Assembly (NCBI GenBank): GCA_021413675.1 | Contig: JAIOQA010000372.1 | Coordinates: 1 to 63,000, forward strand | Length of the DNA: 63,000 nt | Reading direction: 5' to 3' | Origin: Deltaproteobacteria bacterium | Lineage (GTDB): Bacteria > Myxococcota_A > Polyangia > Haliangiales > Haliangiaceae | Shown here: in pieces, positions 39,583 to 49,944 of the stretch | Layout: each line of letters opens with the position of its first letter | Numbering within the stretch: the stretch's first letter is position 1 | Program-made: the position numbers and the translations under genes | The notes under the pieces: model-generated | What the model was told of the DNA's origin: nothing | Seen by the model: only the letters and a program-made list of their open reading frames with translations | Database searches by the model: none

Positions 39583-40335
39583 CTACAGGTGCATCAGCCG
39601 GCGCATGGTCTCGATGACCTGGCGCAGCCGCATCGGCTTGTCGAGGAACATGTTGGCGCCGGCGGCCAGCGCCGCGCGTCGCGCCGAGTCGCCGCCGGCC
39701 GAGACCGCGATGATCGGCAGGGTCGTGAGGCCGAGCTCGCCGCGCGCCGCCGCGATCACCGCGGCGCCGTCCATCACCGGCAGGTAGATGTCGATGATGA
39801 CCGCGTCGAACGGACCGGCGCGGAGGTAGTCGATCGCCTCGCGCCCGTTGTCCGCCATCTTGAAGTCGAACTGCAGCGGGTCCTCGAAGCTGCGCTTGGA
39901 CGAGCCCCGCAGGCCCTCGCGGATCAGCTCCGCGACGTGCGGGTTGTCCTCGACGATCAGGATCTTCACCACGCGCGTCACCAGCCGCGGATCGCGGTTC
40001 TTGAGCCGCTCGATCAGCGCGGTCAGGCGGTCCTTGCCCGGCCCCGGCTCGAACGCGATGCCCACGCCGGGGTCCTCCTCGGTGCGGACCCAGCGCACGA
40101 CGCCATCGAGCGCGATCGGCTCGAGCAGCCCCGGGAACGACAGCACCAGGCGGATCGCGGTGCCGAGCGCGACCGCGCGCGAGGTCGCGACGAACGTGCC
40201 GCCGTGCGACAGGTTCTCGGTGTAGTCGCCGATCAGATCGTCGGCGCCGTCGTAGTCGACGCGCAGCGTGATCGGAGCCCGCAGGTGCTGACGCTTGTCG
40301 GCGCCGGTGGGACCGGAGGATTGATCGTCGTCCAT
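39583..40335 (-). CDS. PilZ domain fused to response-regulator receiver
   Basis: A 250-residue cytoplasmic regulator. N-terminal PilZ domain (~15-115) with both c-di-GMP-binding elements: RQHLR (RxxxR) near residue 16 and NLSHGG (D/NxSxxG) near residue 43, then the usual strand VGIAFEP. The C-terminal receiver (~122-250) has LIVEDNP, phosphoacceptor Asp in VIIDIYLPVMDG, AVSAGGD and LDKP. This PilZ-REC arrangement belongs to the expanded myxobacterial paralogue group (TIGR02266-like). It lies 113 bp after the histidine kinase gene in the same direction, so the kinase is a plausible partner. Confidence 0.85.
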   Translation of the reverse strand: MDDDQSSGPTGADKRQHLRAPITLRVDYDGADDLIGDYTENLSHGGTFVATSRAVALGTAIRLVLSFPGLLEPIALDGVVRWVRTEEDPGVGIAFEPGPGKDRLTALIERLKNRDPRLVTRVVKILIVEDNPHVAELIREGLRGSSKRSFEDPLQFDFKMADNGREAIDYLRAGPFDAVIIDIYLPVMDGAAVIAAARGELGLTTLPIIAVSAGGDSARRAALAAGANMFLDKPMRLRQVIETMRRLMHL

Positions 40336-40354
40336 CGTTGACGGGAGGAGCCCT

Positions 40355-40390
40355 CGCTCGCGTCACTTCGAATGATGCGTCACGCGAGCG
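40355..40390. promoter_or_regulatory. 9-bp inverted repeat between kinase and PilZ-REC genes
   Basis: CGCTCGCGT (40355-40363) and ACGCGAGCG (40382-40390) with an 18-base centre, inside the 113-bp gap. It could be an operator for the downstream PilZ-REC gene or an attenuating hairpin; there is no T-tract. Confidence 0.4.
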
Positions 40391-40448
40391 GTGCTTGGCA
40401 ACGCGCGCGACGCCAATCGGTCGCGATCGGCGTCACGCCCCGCGTCGA

Positions 40449-42050
<1,602 letters not shown>

Positions 42051-42162
42051 GATTGCGCAGGGTAGCCGGTCGGGATGGGCCGGACCAAGATTCAGGTGAT
42101 TCCGCAGGCCTGGATCGATACGAACCGTGACGCGAGCCGCCGGACGCCGCGCCCCAGATATG

Positions 42163-42187
42163 TATAATGGCGCCTTCGCGACAGGGG
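42163..42187 (+). promoter_or_regulatory. consensus TATAAT and Shine-Dalgarno for the gene at 42194
   Basis: TATAAT (42163-42168), the only perfect -10 noticed in the window, gives a leader of ~20 bases with AGGGG (42183-42187) 6 bases before the ATG. No good -35 is visible. Confidence 0.5.
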
Positions 42188-42193
42188 TTCCCC

Positions 42194-43510
42194 ATGCAGC
42201 GCGCACTCGCTTTCGTAGTCCTCTCCGTTGGTCTTCTGGTCGGTCTGGCTCCGCGCTCCGCGGCGGCCGGTCCGGGCAAGCCGACGATCGCGATCCTCGG
42301 CCTCGAGGTCATCGACACCGGCGGCGGCCTCGACGAGAAGTCGACCAAGGTCGCCAAGGATCTCACCGACGCGCTGCGCGGCCGCGCGACCGTCGGCACC
42401 GGGCCCTTCACGCTCGCCGCGGGCAGCGACAAGGACCTGCTCGAGATGAAGATGCTCTCGAGCTGCGACAACGAGGCCACGGCCTGCATGGCCGCGATCG
42501 GCCAGGAGCTCGCCGCCGACAAGCTGCTTTACGGCAAGGTCGAGAAGCAGTCCGCGGGCTACCAGGTCACGCTCCGCCTGCTCGACGTGTCGAGCAAGTC
42601 GAACGAGAAGACCACGACCGACATCATCCCGGCGGCCGAGACCGGCTCGGCGGACATGCAGCGCTGGGGCAAGCAGCTCTACAACCGCATGTCGGGCGCG
42701 TCGGATCAGGGCTCGCTGGTCGTGAAGGCCAACGTCGACCGCGGCACGATCTATCTCGACAAGGCCGTCAAGGGCAGCCTGGTCGGTGGCACCGCGCGCA
42801 TCGCGGGCCTCACCGCGGGCACCTACAACCTGTCGATCGAGGCCGAGGGCAAGCTGCGCTACGACGCGCGGGTCACGGTCAACGGCGGCGAGGAGGCCAC
42901 GGTCGACGCCGAGCTCGAGGCCAACAAGCTCGTCGGTGGCGGCGGTGGTGATGGCGGCGGCGGCGGCGGCGATCACCGCATCATCGACAACCCCGGCGGC
43001 AGCCTGCAGGGCACGATCTCGCAGGACGAGAACCCGGGCCGCACCTCGCGCGCGCTGTTCTGGACCTCGATGGTGCTGACCGGCGCCAGCGCCACCGCGA
43101 TGACGATCACCGGCATGCAGGTGCGCGGCTCGCTGCGCGAGGACAAGGAGAACGCGATCCGCGCCTGGCAGAACGCCAACCCGTCGCGCACCGATCTGTC
43201 GGGCAGCGACGCCTGCTCGCCGGCGTCGGATCTGGCGGCCGGCGGCGACGTGCTCGCGGGCACGGTCGACAGCGCCTGCTCGGCCGGCAAGCGCCGCGCG
43301 CTCATGACCAACGTCCTCGTCGGCACGACGGTCCTGGCCGCCGCGGCGACCATCGTCTTCTACTACAAGGGCTACGTCGCCTCGAAGCACAGCGCCGAGA
43401 CCGTGCGCACCGCGCGCAACGCTCGCCGCAGGGCCGCCGAGCCGACCGTCGTGTTCGCGCCGACCCTCGCTCCGACCCAGGTCGGCGCCGCGCTGCGCAT
43501 CGACTTCTGA
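42194..43510 (+). CDS. exported protein with PEGA-like domain and C-terminal membrane helices
   Basis: A 438-residue protein. Signal peptide 1-25 (VLSVGLLVGLAPRSAAA). The N-terminal domain (~28-175) has the TolB-N/CsgG-like pattern (KPTIAILGLEVIDTGG, SCDNEATACMAAIGQELAAD, YGKVEKQSAGYQVTLRLLDV). A PEGA-like sandwich follows (~180-245: GSLVVKANVDRGTIYLD, GLTAGTYNLSIEAEGK). Then a Gly-rich linker and two hydrophobic helices (~300-320 and ~370-390) separated by a Cys-containing loop. Same plan as the 254-residue protein at 33005. The gene begins at ATG 42194 with Shine-Dalgarno; the following lipoprotein gene starts 2 bp after its stop. Confidence 0.65.
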   Translation: MQRALAFVVLSVGLLVGLAPRSAAAGPGKPTIAILGLEVIDTGGGLDEKSTKVAKDLTDALRGRATVGTGPFTLAAGSDKDLLEMKMLSSCDNEATACMAAIGQELAADKLLYGKVEKQSAGYQVTLRLLDVSSKSNEKTTTDIIPAAETGSADMQRWGKQLYNRMSGASDQGSLVVKANVDRGTIYLDKAVKGSLVGGTARIAGLTAGTYNLSIEAEGKLRYDARVTVNGGEEATVDAELEANKLVGGGGGDGGGGGGDHRIIDNPGGSLQGTISQDENPGRTSRALFWTSMVLTGASATAMTITGMQVRGSLREDKENAIRAWQNANPSRTDLSGSDACSPASDLAAGGDVLAGTVDSACSAGKRRALMTNVLVGTTVLAAAATIVFYYKGYVASKHSAETVRTARNARRRAAEPTVVFAPTLAPTQVGAALRIDF

Positions 43511-43512
43511 CG

Positions 43513-44196
43513 ATGGCGCGACCTCGACATGGCGCGGTGGTGGTCTTCGTCGCCGCCGCGCTGACGTCGGGTTGCCAGTATTTGCTGGGCATCGATGATC
43601 CGGTGCCGGGCAGCGACATCGACGCGGGTGTCTGCGTGCACTCGCCGTGCGATCTGGTCGACAACTGCGGCTGCACCGGCGGCGACACCTGTTCGTGGAA
43701 CGGCAACGCCGGCGAGGCCTACTGCCGCGCGACCGACGGTACCGCGCCGCGCAGCGGCGCGTGCAACCAGGACACCGACTGCGCCGACGGCACGATGTGC
43801 GTGGTCAACGTCTGCCGCAAGGCGTGCCTCAACGATCCCGAGTGCGGGACCGGCAGCGTGTGTCGCGCCAACTTCGATCCCCTGCTGCCCGCGCTGGCCT
43901 GCACCGACGCGTGCACGCCGGTCACCAACGCCGGCTGTCCCGGCACCGACACCTGCGTGCCGCTCCAGGGCACGGACGGCGCGTTCTGCATCCCCGGCGA
44001 CACGATCCCCGACGGCGGCGTCTGCACCGACAACGCCTTCAACTGCGTGCATGGCGCGGTCTGCTACCGCGACAGCGACGGCATCGATCGCTGCCACACG
44101 GTCTGCGATCCGGGCACGAACATGCCGTGCACTGGCACGTGTGACTCGAAGGCCGACCTCGTGGTCGGCGGCATCACCTACGGCGTCTGCGCGTAG
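43513..44196 (+). CDS. cysteine-rich lipoprotein
   Basis: A 227-residue lipoprotein (lipobox TSGC, Cys21) with over 25 Cys in a ~185-residue mature region. The spacing is C-x4-C (CVHSPC), CGCTGGDTC, then repeated 'G-x-C-x(3)-T-D-C-A-D-G-x-x-C-x-x-x-x-C' units. This resembles the disulfide-rich EGF/dickkopf-like modules seen in myxobacterial surface proteins; it is secreted, so the Cys should be oxidised. No enzymatic motif. It starts 2 bp after the previous stop, so it is probably co-transcribed with the PEGA-like protein. Confidence 0.7.
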   Translation: MARPRHGAVVVFVAAALTSGCQYLLGIDDPVPGSDIDAGVCVHSPCDLVDNCGCTGGDTCSWNGNAGEAYCRATDGTAPRSGACNQDTDCADGTMCVVNVCRKACLNDPECGTGSVCRANFDPLLPALACTDACTPVTNAGCPGTDTCVPLQGTDGAFCIPGDTIPDGGVCTDNAFNCVHGAVCYRDSDGIDRCHTVCDPGTNMPCTGTCDSKADLVVGGITYGVCA

Positions 44197-44228
44197 CGAT
44201 CCTCGCGGCGCAGCGGCTACCATCAAGG

Positions 44229-44233
44229 CGGAG
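44229..44233 (+). promoter_or_regulatory. Shine-Dalgarno for the SWIM gene
   Basis: GGAGG 6 bases before the ATG at 44240; TACCAT at 44218-44223 may be the -10 of the five-gene operon. Confidence 0.45.
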
Positions 44234-44239
44234 GCGCGG

Positions 44240-44788
44240 ATGGCCACGAGACGCATCGTTGCGAGCGGCGGGAGCGGGACCGCCGCGAAGAAGGACGCGG
44301 GCGGGACCGCCGCGAAGAAGGACGTCGACCTGCCGGCGCTGTTCGAGGCGCTCGACAAGGCGACCGGCGACGGCCGCATGGACAAGGTCGGCAAGATGCT
44401 GCGCGCCGATCGCTTCCAGCTGTTCAGCGAGGTCACCGACGAGCGCGTCACCGGCGTCGTGAAGAGCCAGACCGACGCATCGCTGTTCTACGCGTGCAGC
44501 GTCGACAAGCGCGGCGGCTTCATGTGCTGCACGCAGAACCTCAACGTCTGCGGTGGGCTGCGCGGCAAGCCGTGCAAGCACCTGCTCGTGCTGCTGGTCG
44601 GGCTCGCGCAGGCCGGGCAGCTGCCGCCCGCGACCGCGCTGGCGTGGGCCCAGGCCACCGCCGGCAAGAAGCCGGTGCTCGACAAGGACGCGATGAGCGC
44701 GACCTTCATCAAGTACAAGGGCGCCGAGGCCGGCGAGGTCGACTGGCGGCCGACCGAGACGATCCCCGAAGACTACTACGCCCTCTAG
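44240..44788 (+). CDS. SWIM-type zinc-finger protein (short yehQ-like component)
   Basis: A 182-residue cytoplasmic protein, first gene of a five-gene MoxR/VWA operon. N-terminal Lys/Ala-rich repeat (GTAAKKDAGGTAAKKDVD) and a helix (LPALFEALDKATGDGRMDKV). Then a core with FYACSVDKRGGFMCCTQN and GKPCKHLLVLLVG: Cys96/Cys97, Cys104, Cys112-x-His114 give the CxC...CxH pattern of SWIM zinc fingers. The C-terminal segment (LDKDAMSATFIKYKGAEAG) is not recognised. SWIM proteins in this operon type (E. coli YehQ) are much longer (~690 aa), so this is the zinc part alone; the next gene may supply the rest. Confidence 0.7.
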   Translation: MATRRIVASGGSGTAAKKDAGGTAAKKDVDLPALFEALDKATGDGRMDKVGKMLRADRFQLFSEVTDERVTGVVKSQTDASLFYACSVDKRGGFMCCTQNLNVCGGLRGKPCKHLLVLLVGLAQAGQLPPATALAWAQATAGKKPVLDKDAMSATFIKYKGAEAGEVDWRPTETIPEDYYAL

Positions 44789-44789
44789 C

Positions 44790-46319
44790 GTGGCCGACGT
44801 CGACGAGATCGCGAGCACGCTCGAACACCTCCGCGCCCGGATGGTGGATCTGGTCGTGCGCGGGCTGGCCTCGGTCGCGCCCGGCGATCTCACGGCGCTG
44901 ACCACGCTCACCGACGCGTGCGAGCGCGACGGCATGACGCACGTCGCGACCCGGCTGCGCGCGATGCTGCGCGCGATCACCGGCGACGCGGCGACCGCGC
45001 CGGCGGCGATGCTGTCGGCGTGGACCAGCCTGCACGTGTTCGAGCGGGTGCTGAGCCTCGAGGTCGCGACCGCGGCGTGGGCGCGCGCGATCGCGCTGCG
45101 CGACGGCGACGGCGATGGCGATGGCGACGGCGATGGCGATGAAGACGCGGGTGTCGCCGATGATGATGCGGTCGAAGCCGCGGCGGTGCCGCTCGCGGTC
45201 ACCGCGCTGCCCGCCGCCGAGCAGAGAAAGCTCGCGGCGCTGCTCGAGGAGCTCGGCGACGCGATCGAGGATCTGATCCGCACCGGCCTCACCAGCGCCA
45301 CCGACGCCACGCGCCAGAAGCTCGACGCCTCGTTCAAGGAGGCGTCGCGCATGAAGCTCCTGCGGCTCGGCGCCTCGCTCCGCTACGTCAACGAGGAGGT
45401 CGGCCGCTACCTCGAGCACGCCGAGACCTTCTCGGCCAGGCGCCTGGTGTTCTTCGCGCACCGCGCCTGGCTCCTGGCCCGCGGCATCGCGCTCGGCCTC
45501 GCCGAGCGCAACGATGCGGTGCTCGCTCGCTTGCTCATGCAGAGCACGCGCGAGCCGGTGCCCGTGACGTCGATCGATGTCGTCACGCTCGGCGTGTACA
45601 CGCGCTCGGTGCAGGCCGCGTGCACCTTCGACTTCCGGCTGCGGATCGTGAAGGCCGACGACAAGGCGCTGGTCGGGCGCGCGCTCGTGCTCGGCCTGGT
45701 GTTCGGCCGCAAGTCGACCGAGGTCAGCGCCGAGGCGTTCCTGCACCTGCCGCAGCCGCAGAAGTACCACCCGAAGATCTTCACCGAGCCCAAGGTGCTC
45801 ACCGTCACGGCGTCGGCGATCGTCCCGGACGATCGCGGCGGTGGTCGGCTGATGCTCGGCCCCAAGGCCACCGTCACCCAGGGCAAGGCGCTCAAGAGCT
45901 GGAAGCCCTACGCCGCGTGGACGATGGATCCGCTGCTCGCGCGCGTGCAGGCGCACGTGGTCACGCCGCTCGATCTCGCGGTCGAGCTGCAGGACGAGGT
46001 CGTGCTCACCGACTGGACCTGCGAGGAGGATCGCGCGCGCGCCACCGCCGAGCGGCGGATCTTCACGGTCCACGCCGCTGGCCTCGCGTTCGACGCGCAG
46101 ATCCCGACCGGCGCCGAGGGCAAGGCGCTCGCCGCGCGCTTCGAGGAGCTCGCGGCCGCGAAGACCCGCGCGCCGCTCTACGGCCTCGTCCACTACGAGC
46201 ACGGCCGGCTGGTGCTCACGCCGCTCGCCACCCTCGACGACGACGACGGCCCCACGCACCTGATGCTGTCGAACGAGAAGATCAACCTGTCCGCGCTGCT
46301 CGGCAACCTCAACCTCTAG
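44790..46319 (+). CDS. unknown subunit of the MoxR/VWA operon
   Basis: A 509-residue protein starting one base after the SWIM stop (GTG). N-terminal ~100 residues are helical (IASTLEHLRARMVDLVVRGL, TTLTDACERDGMTHVATRLR). A hexanucleotide-encoded (Asp-Gly)6 acidic run follows (~105-117), then a helical middle (~150-240: LAALLEELGDAIEDLIRTGL, LRLGASLRYVNEEVGRYLEH). The C-terminal strand-rich half includes FDFRLRIVKADDKALVG, EPKVLTVTASAIVPDDRGGG and KINLSALLGNLNL at the end. I recognise no family. Position inside the operon suggests a complex member, perhaps the C-terminal equivalent of full-length YehQ; that is inference. Confidence 0.65.
   Translation: MADVDEIASTLEHLRARMVDLVVRGLASVAPGDLTALTTLTDACERDGMTHVATRLRAMLRAITGDAATAPAAMLSAWTSLHVFERVLSLEVATAAWARAIALRDGDGDGDGDGDGDEDAGVADDDAVEAAAVPLAVTALPAAEQRKLAALLEELGDAIEDLIRTGLTSATDATRQKLDASFKEASRMKLLRLGASLRYVNEEVGRYLEHAETFSARRLVFFAHRAWLLARGIALGLAERNDAVLARLLMQSTREPVPVTSIDVVTLGVYTRSVQAACTFDFRLRIVKADDKALVGRALVLGLVFGRKSTEVSAEAFLHLPQPQKYHPKIFTEPKVLTVTASAIVPDDRGGGRLMLGPKATVTQGKALKSWKPYAAWTMDPLLARVQAHVVTPLDLAVELQDEVVLTDWTCEEDRARATAERRIFTVHAAGLAFDAQIPTGAEGKALAARFEELAAAKTRAPLYGLVHYEHGRLVLTPLATLDDDDGPTHLMLSNEKINLSALLGNLNL
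45102..45137 (+). repeat. in-frame GAYGGC hexanucleotide repeat
   Basis: Six consecutive GACGGC/GATGGC units inside the 509-codon gene, encoding (Asp-Gly)6. Unit length is a multiple of three, so copy changes alter length without frameshift. Confidence 0.8.
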
Positions 46320-46325
46320 GCGACC

Positions 46326-47483
46326 ATGGCCAAGCCCACGACGCGTCCCGATGTCCCCGAGCAGGAGCTTTTGCGCGAGCCCGCCGAGGTGAAGTACCGC
46401 CGCGAGCTCGAGGCCCTGCGCCAGAACGAGAAGGATCAGCCGCCGGCCGCGTGGCTCCTGTCGCCGCGCGCCGTGCTCACGTACATCGTCGGCGCCAAGA
46501 AGCCGCTCAAGGCCACGTTCGACGGCAAGGCGGTCGAGATCCCGATCACCCGCAAGTTCTTCGGCGACGACTCGATCGTCGAGCGCGCGATCGTCACGCT
46601 GGCGAGCGAGCGCGCGCTCCTGCTCGTCGGTGATCCCGGCACCGGCAAGAGCTGGCTGTCGGAGCACCTGGCCGCGGCGATCTCGGGCACCTCGCTGCTC
46701 ACGATCCAGGGCACCGCCGGTACCACCGAGGAGCAGATCAAGTACTCGTGGAACGTCGCGCGGATCATCGCCGAGGGCCCGAAGCCCGAGAACATGATCC
46801 AGAGCCCGTGCATGATCGCGATGCGCGCCGGCAAGATCTTCCGGTTCGAGGAGATCACCCGCTGCGTCGGCGACGTGCAGGACGCGCTGGTCTCGATCTG
46901 CTCCGACAAGACCATCGCGGTGCCCGAGCTGCCCGACGCCAACATGGTGTTCGCGCGGCCCGGCTTCAACATCATCGCGACCGCCAACGCGCGCGATCAG
47001 GGCGTCAACGAGCTGTCGGCCGCGCTCAAGCGCCGCTTCAACTACATCCACATCCCGGTGGTCGGCGATCAGAAGACCGAGGTCGAGATCGTGCGCACGC
47101 GCTCGGCCGAGCTGCTCGAGCGCTACAAGATCCCGGGCCGCATCGAGGAGCCGGTGCTCAAGCTGCTCGCGACGGTGTTCCGCGAGATGCGCGAGGGCAC
47201 GACCAGCGATGGCATCAGCGTCGCCAAGCCCACGACGACGCTGTCGACCGCCGAGGCGATCGGCGTCGCGCTCGACGCCGCGATCCACAGCCGCTACTTC
47301 GGCACCGGCGATGTCGGGCCCGCGGACATCGCGCGCAACCTGATCGGCTCGATCGTCAAGGAGGACCTCGGCGACCTCAAGGTGCTCAAGGAGTACATGA
47401 ACCTCGTCGCCAAGAAGCGCGCGGCCTCGGACGCGTCGTGGAAGACCTTCTACGACGCGGCGGTCGTCGCGCTCGACGCGTGA
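46326..47483 (+). CDS. MoxR-family AAA+ ATPase (YehL-like)
   Basis: A 385-residue AAA+ ATPase, the same length as E. coli YehL (about 384). Walker A GDPGTGKS (102-109). Walker B region KIFRFEEITRC, in which the usual Asp-Glu is Glu-Glu. Sensor 1 in IIATANARDQG; the block ALKRRFNYIHIP carries the arginine-finger region, with a later helical lid. The N-terminal ~90 residues (EQELLREPAEVKYRRELEAL, AWLLSPRAVLTYI) are typical of this subfamily. MoxR ATPases act as chaperone-like remodelers with a VWA partner, here the gene at 49944. It starts 7 bp after the preceding stop. Confidence 0.85.
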   Translation: MAKPTTRPDVPEQELLREPAEVKYRRELEALRQNEKDQPPAAWLLSPRAVLTYIVGAKKPLKATFDGKAVEIPITRKFFGDDSIVERAIVTLASERALLLVGDPGTGKSWLSEHLAAAISGTSLLTIQGTAGTTEEQIKYSWNVARIIAEGPKPENMIQSPCMIAMRAGKIFRFEEITRCVGDVQDALVSICSDKTIAVPELPDANMVFARPGFNIIATANARDQGVNELSAALKRRFNYIHIPVVGDQKTEVEIVRTRSAELLERYKIPGRIEEPVLKLLATVFREMREGTTSDGISVAKPTTTLSTAEAIGVALDAAIHSRYFGTGDVGPADIARNLIGSIVKEDLGDLKVLKEYMNLVAKKRAASDASWKTFYDAAVVALDA

Positions 47484-47508
47484 TGCTCCGGGTGACGCAG
47501 GTGACGCG

Positions 47509-49944
47509 ATGACCACGATCCTCGACGGCGCGATCGATCTCGATGTCGGCGCGGTCGAGCGCCGCGCCGACGCGGTCCTGGCCGAGCCGCTGTACTGGTT
47601 CCCGGTGCGGCACCACTCGCCGGCGGTCGCGCGGCACCTCGCGGCGGCGCTGCGCGCGCGCCGGCCGAAGCTGGTGTTCATCGAGGGGCCGGCGCACGCC
47701 AGCGCGCTGGTGCCGCACATCGTGGACGCCAAGACCCGGCCGCCGGTCGCGATCTACTGCTCGTACCGCGACGACGACAACGTGCTCGGGCTCGCGGGGA
47801 TCGCGAGCTCGGCGCCCGACGTGCCGGCGAAGTTCGGCTCGTGGTACCCGCTGTTGCCGTACTCACCCGAGTACGTCGCGATGAAGGTCGCGAAGGAGAT
47901 CGGCGCCGAGGTCGTGTTCATCGATCTGCCGCCGCACGGCCAGCTCCGGCCGCACGTGGCCGACGCGGTCGCGGAGGGCGAGCACGACGGCCGTGACACC
48001 GCGCCCTCGAGCTGGGAAGACCTCGCGGTCGAGAGCGCGTTCTACAAGGGCCTCGCGGCGGCCGCGGGCTATCGCTCGTGGGCCGAGTGCTGGGACGCGC
48101 TGTTCGAGGTCGGCGGCCGCCATGCGACCGTCGACGAGTTCCGCCGCGACATGGCCTACTTCTGCGCCGCGGTGCGCGCGACCACGACCGATCGCCGCAT
48201 GCAGGACGACGGCACGATCGTCCGCGAGCAGCACATGTGGCGGACGATCCAGGAGACCCTGGCCGCGCGGAAGCGGACCGCGGCTGACGCGCTCGTCGTC
48301 TGCGGCGGCTTCCACCTGTTCATGGCGCGCGAGCTCGCGCCGCCGATCGCGCTGCCCGCGGGCACGACCTACGTCACCGTCGCGCCGTACTCGTACTTCC
48401 GCACCAGCGAGCTGTCGGGCTACGGCGCCGGCAACCGCGCGCCGAAGTACTACGAGCTCCTGTTCGAGTACCTGGCGATCGACGCCCAAGACGCGCCGGT
48501 GCGCGCGATGATCGATCACACCGTCCTCGTGCTCACCCGCGGTCGCCGCGCCGGTGAGCAGCTGTCCGCCGCCGATGCGATCAGCATCTCGCAGCACGCG
48601 CGCATGCTCGCGACCCTGCGCGGCCGCCAGGCCCCGACCCTCGACGACATCCGCGACGCCATCCTCTCGTGCTGCTGCAAGGGTCGCCCCGACGAGGAGG
48701 GCCGCTATCTCCTGACCGCGATGGCCGAGGCCGAGATCGGCACGGCGATCGGCCGGGTCACGCCGGCGCTCGGGCGGCTGCCGCTGGTCTTCGACTTCTA
48801 CCGCTCGATCGACGAGCTCGACCTCGGCGAGACCATGGGCAAGAGCAAGAAGACCAAGCTCTCGCTCGATCTGCGCGACGTGCAGCAGGAGCGGCGCTCG
48901 GTGTTCTTCCACCGGCTCGCCGAGCTCGGTAACAGCTTCGCGACGCTCGCGCCCGCGACCGACAGCACGACCATGTTCCGCGAGCAGTGGAAGGTCGAGT
49001 GGGCGCCCAAGGTCGAGGCCCAGCTCATCGAGGCCAACCTCTACGGCGACACCCTCGAGGCCGCGGCCACCGCCAAGATCGACGAGGAGCTCGCGAAGGA
49101 CGAGCACGACGCGGCGAGCGTGTGCGCGCGGTTGTTGCGCGCGACCAGCATGGATCTGCCGGGTCTGGTGCTGCGCATCGAGACCACCGCCGGGCAGGCG
49201 ATCGACAGCGACACTCGCCTGGTGTCGCTCGCGAGTGCCCTGACCTCGCTGGTCGTGCTCGGGCGCCAGGCCGCGCGCAAGAAGATCCGCGAGGACGTGG
49301 TCGCCGATCTCCAGCAGCGCTGCTTCGCGCGGGCGTGCTTCGCGATCCCCGAGATCGCCAACGTGCCCGCCGAGGAGCACGAGGACGTGATCACCGCGCT
49401 CAAGACGATCGCCGAGGCGCTGCTCGGCGATCGCGACGCCGGGTTCGATCGCGACCTGTTCGTCGCCAACGTGCGCTCGGCGTACGCGGCGTCGACGTCG
49501 CCGTACCTGCGCGGCGCGATGTGCGGCCTGCTCACCGAGACCCGCGCGCAGCCGCCGGAGATGCTGGCCGCCGAGGTCGTGAAGTTCGCGCAGTCGCGGC
49601 CCGAGGTGATGCTGACCTGCGGCGAGTTCCTCGACGGCGCGATCGCCACCAGCCGGACCGCGATCATGCTGGGCGCGCAGGCCCTGGTCGAGGCGCTCGA
49701 CGTGCTGGTGCGCGCGGCCTCGCTCGAGAGCTTCCTGACGATGCTGCCGCGCACCCGCAAGGCGTTCGAGCGGCTGCACGATCGCTCGCGGGTCGCGTTC
49801 GCCGATCGCGTCGCCGAGCTGTACGGCTTGAAGGAAGGCGAGGGCGACAAGCTGGCCAAGCTCGACACCTCGGCGAGCGCCGCGATGTGGATGGCGCGGA
49901 TCGACGCGCGCGTCGCCGACGTCATGAAGGAGTGGGACTTCTGA
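47509..49944 (+). CDS. DUF5682-family protein (YehM-like)
   Basis: An 811-residue protein of the operon. The N-terminal ~310 residues have the DUF5682 hallmark YWFPVRHHSPAVARHLAAAL and LVFIEGPAHASALVPHI, then VVFIDLPPHG and VVCGGFHLFMAREL. The first Arg-His-His-Ser-Pro, the Glu-Gly-Pro and the later His resemble the active-site arrangement of ChaN/EreA/TraB-like hydrolases, so an enzymatic activity is possible but unproven. The C-terminal ~480 residues are all-helical (AAATAKIDEELAKDEHDAAS, ARMLATLRGRQAPTLDDIRD). Substrate unknown. ATG at 47509 is preceded by a short gap of 25 bp from the AAA+ gene; its TGA overlaps the VWA start. Confidence 0.8.
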   Translation: MTTILDGAIDLDVGAVERRADAVLAEPLYWFPVRHHSPAVARHLAAALRARRPKLVFIEGPAHASALVPHIVDAKTRPPVAIYCSYRDDDNVLGLAGIASSAPDVPAKFGSWYPLLPYSPEYVAMKVAKEIGAEVVFIDLPPHGQLRPHVADAVAEGEHDGRDTAPSSWEDLAVESAFYKGLAAAAGYRSWAECWDALFEVGGRHATVDEFRRDMAYFCAAVRATTTDRRMQDDGTIVREQHMWRTIQETLAARKRTAADALVVCGGFHLFMARELAPPIALPAGTTYVTVAPYSYFRTSELSGYGAGNRAPKYYELLFEYLAIDAQDAPVRAMIDHTVLVLTRGRRAGEQLSAADAISISQHARMLATLRGRQAPTLDDIRDAILSCCCKGRPDEEGRYLLTAMAEAEIGTAIGRVTPALGRLPLVFDFYRSIDELDLGETMGKSKKTKLSLDLRDVQQERRSVFFHRLAELGNSFATLAPATDSTTMFREQWKVEWAPKVEAQLIEANLYGDTLEAAATAKIDEELAKDEHDAASVCARLLRATSMDLPGLVLRIETTAGQAIDSDTRLVSLASALTSLVVLGRQAARKKIREDVVADLQQRCFARACFAIPEIANVPAEEHEDVITALKTIAEALLGDRDAGFDRDLFVANVRSAYAASTSPYLRGAMCGLLTETRAQPPEMLAAEVVKFAQSRPEVMLTCGEFLDGAIATSRTAIMLGAQALVEALDVLVRAASLESFLTMLPRTRKAFERLHDRSRVAFADRVAELYGLKEGEGDKLAKLDTSASAAMWMARIDARVADVMKEWDF

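Noticed and set aside
46326..47483. Glu-Glu instead of Asp-Glu in the Walker B of the MoxR ATPase as a dead enzyme
   Set aside because: The acidic pair is kept, and Walker A and sensor 1 are intact; I do not count this as loss of activity.
44709..47732. A 1007-codon minus-strand frame antisense to the MoxR operon
   Set aside because: The plus-strand genes have intact AAA+ and unambiguous operon structure; the antisense product is Arg/Ala/Leu-rich with no motif.
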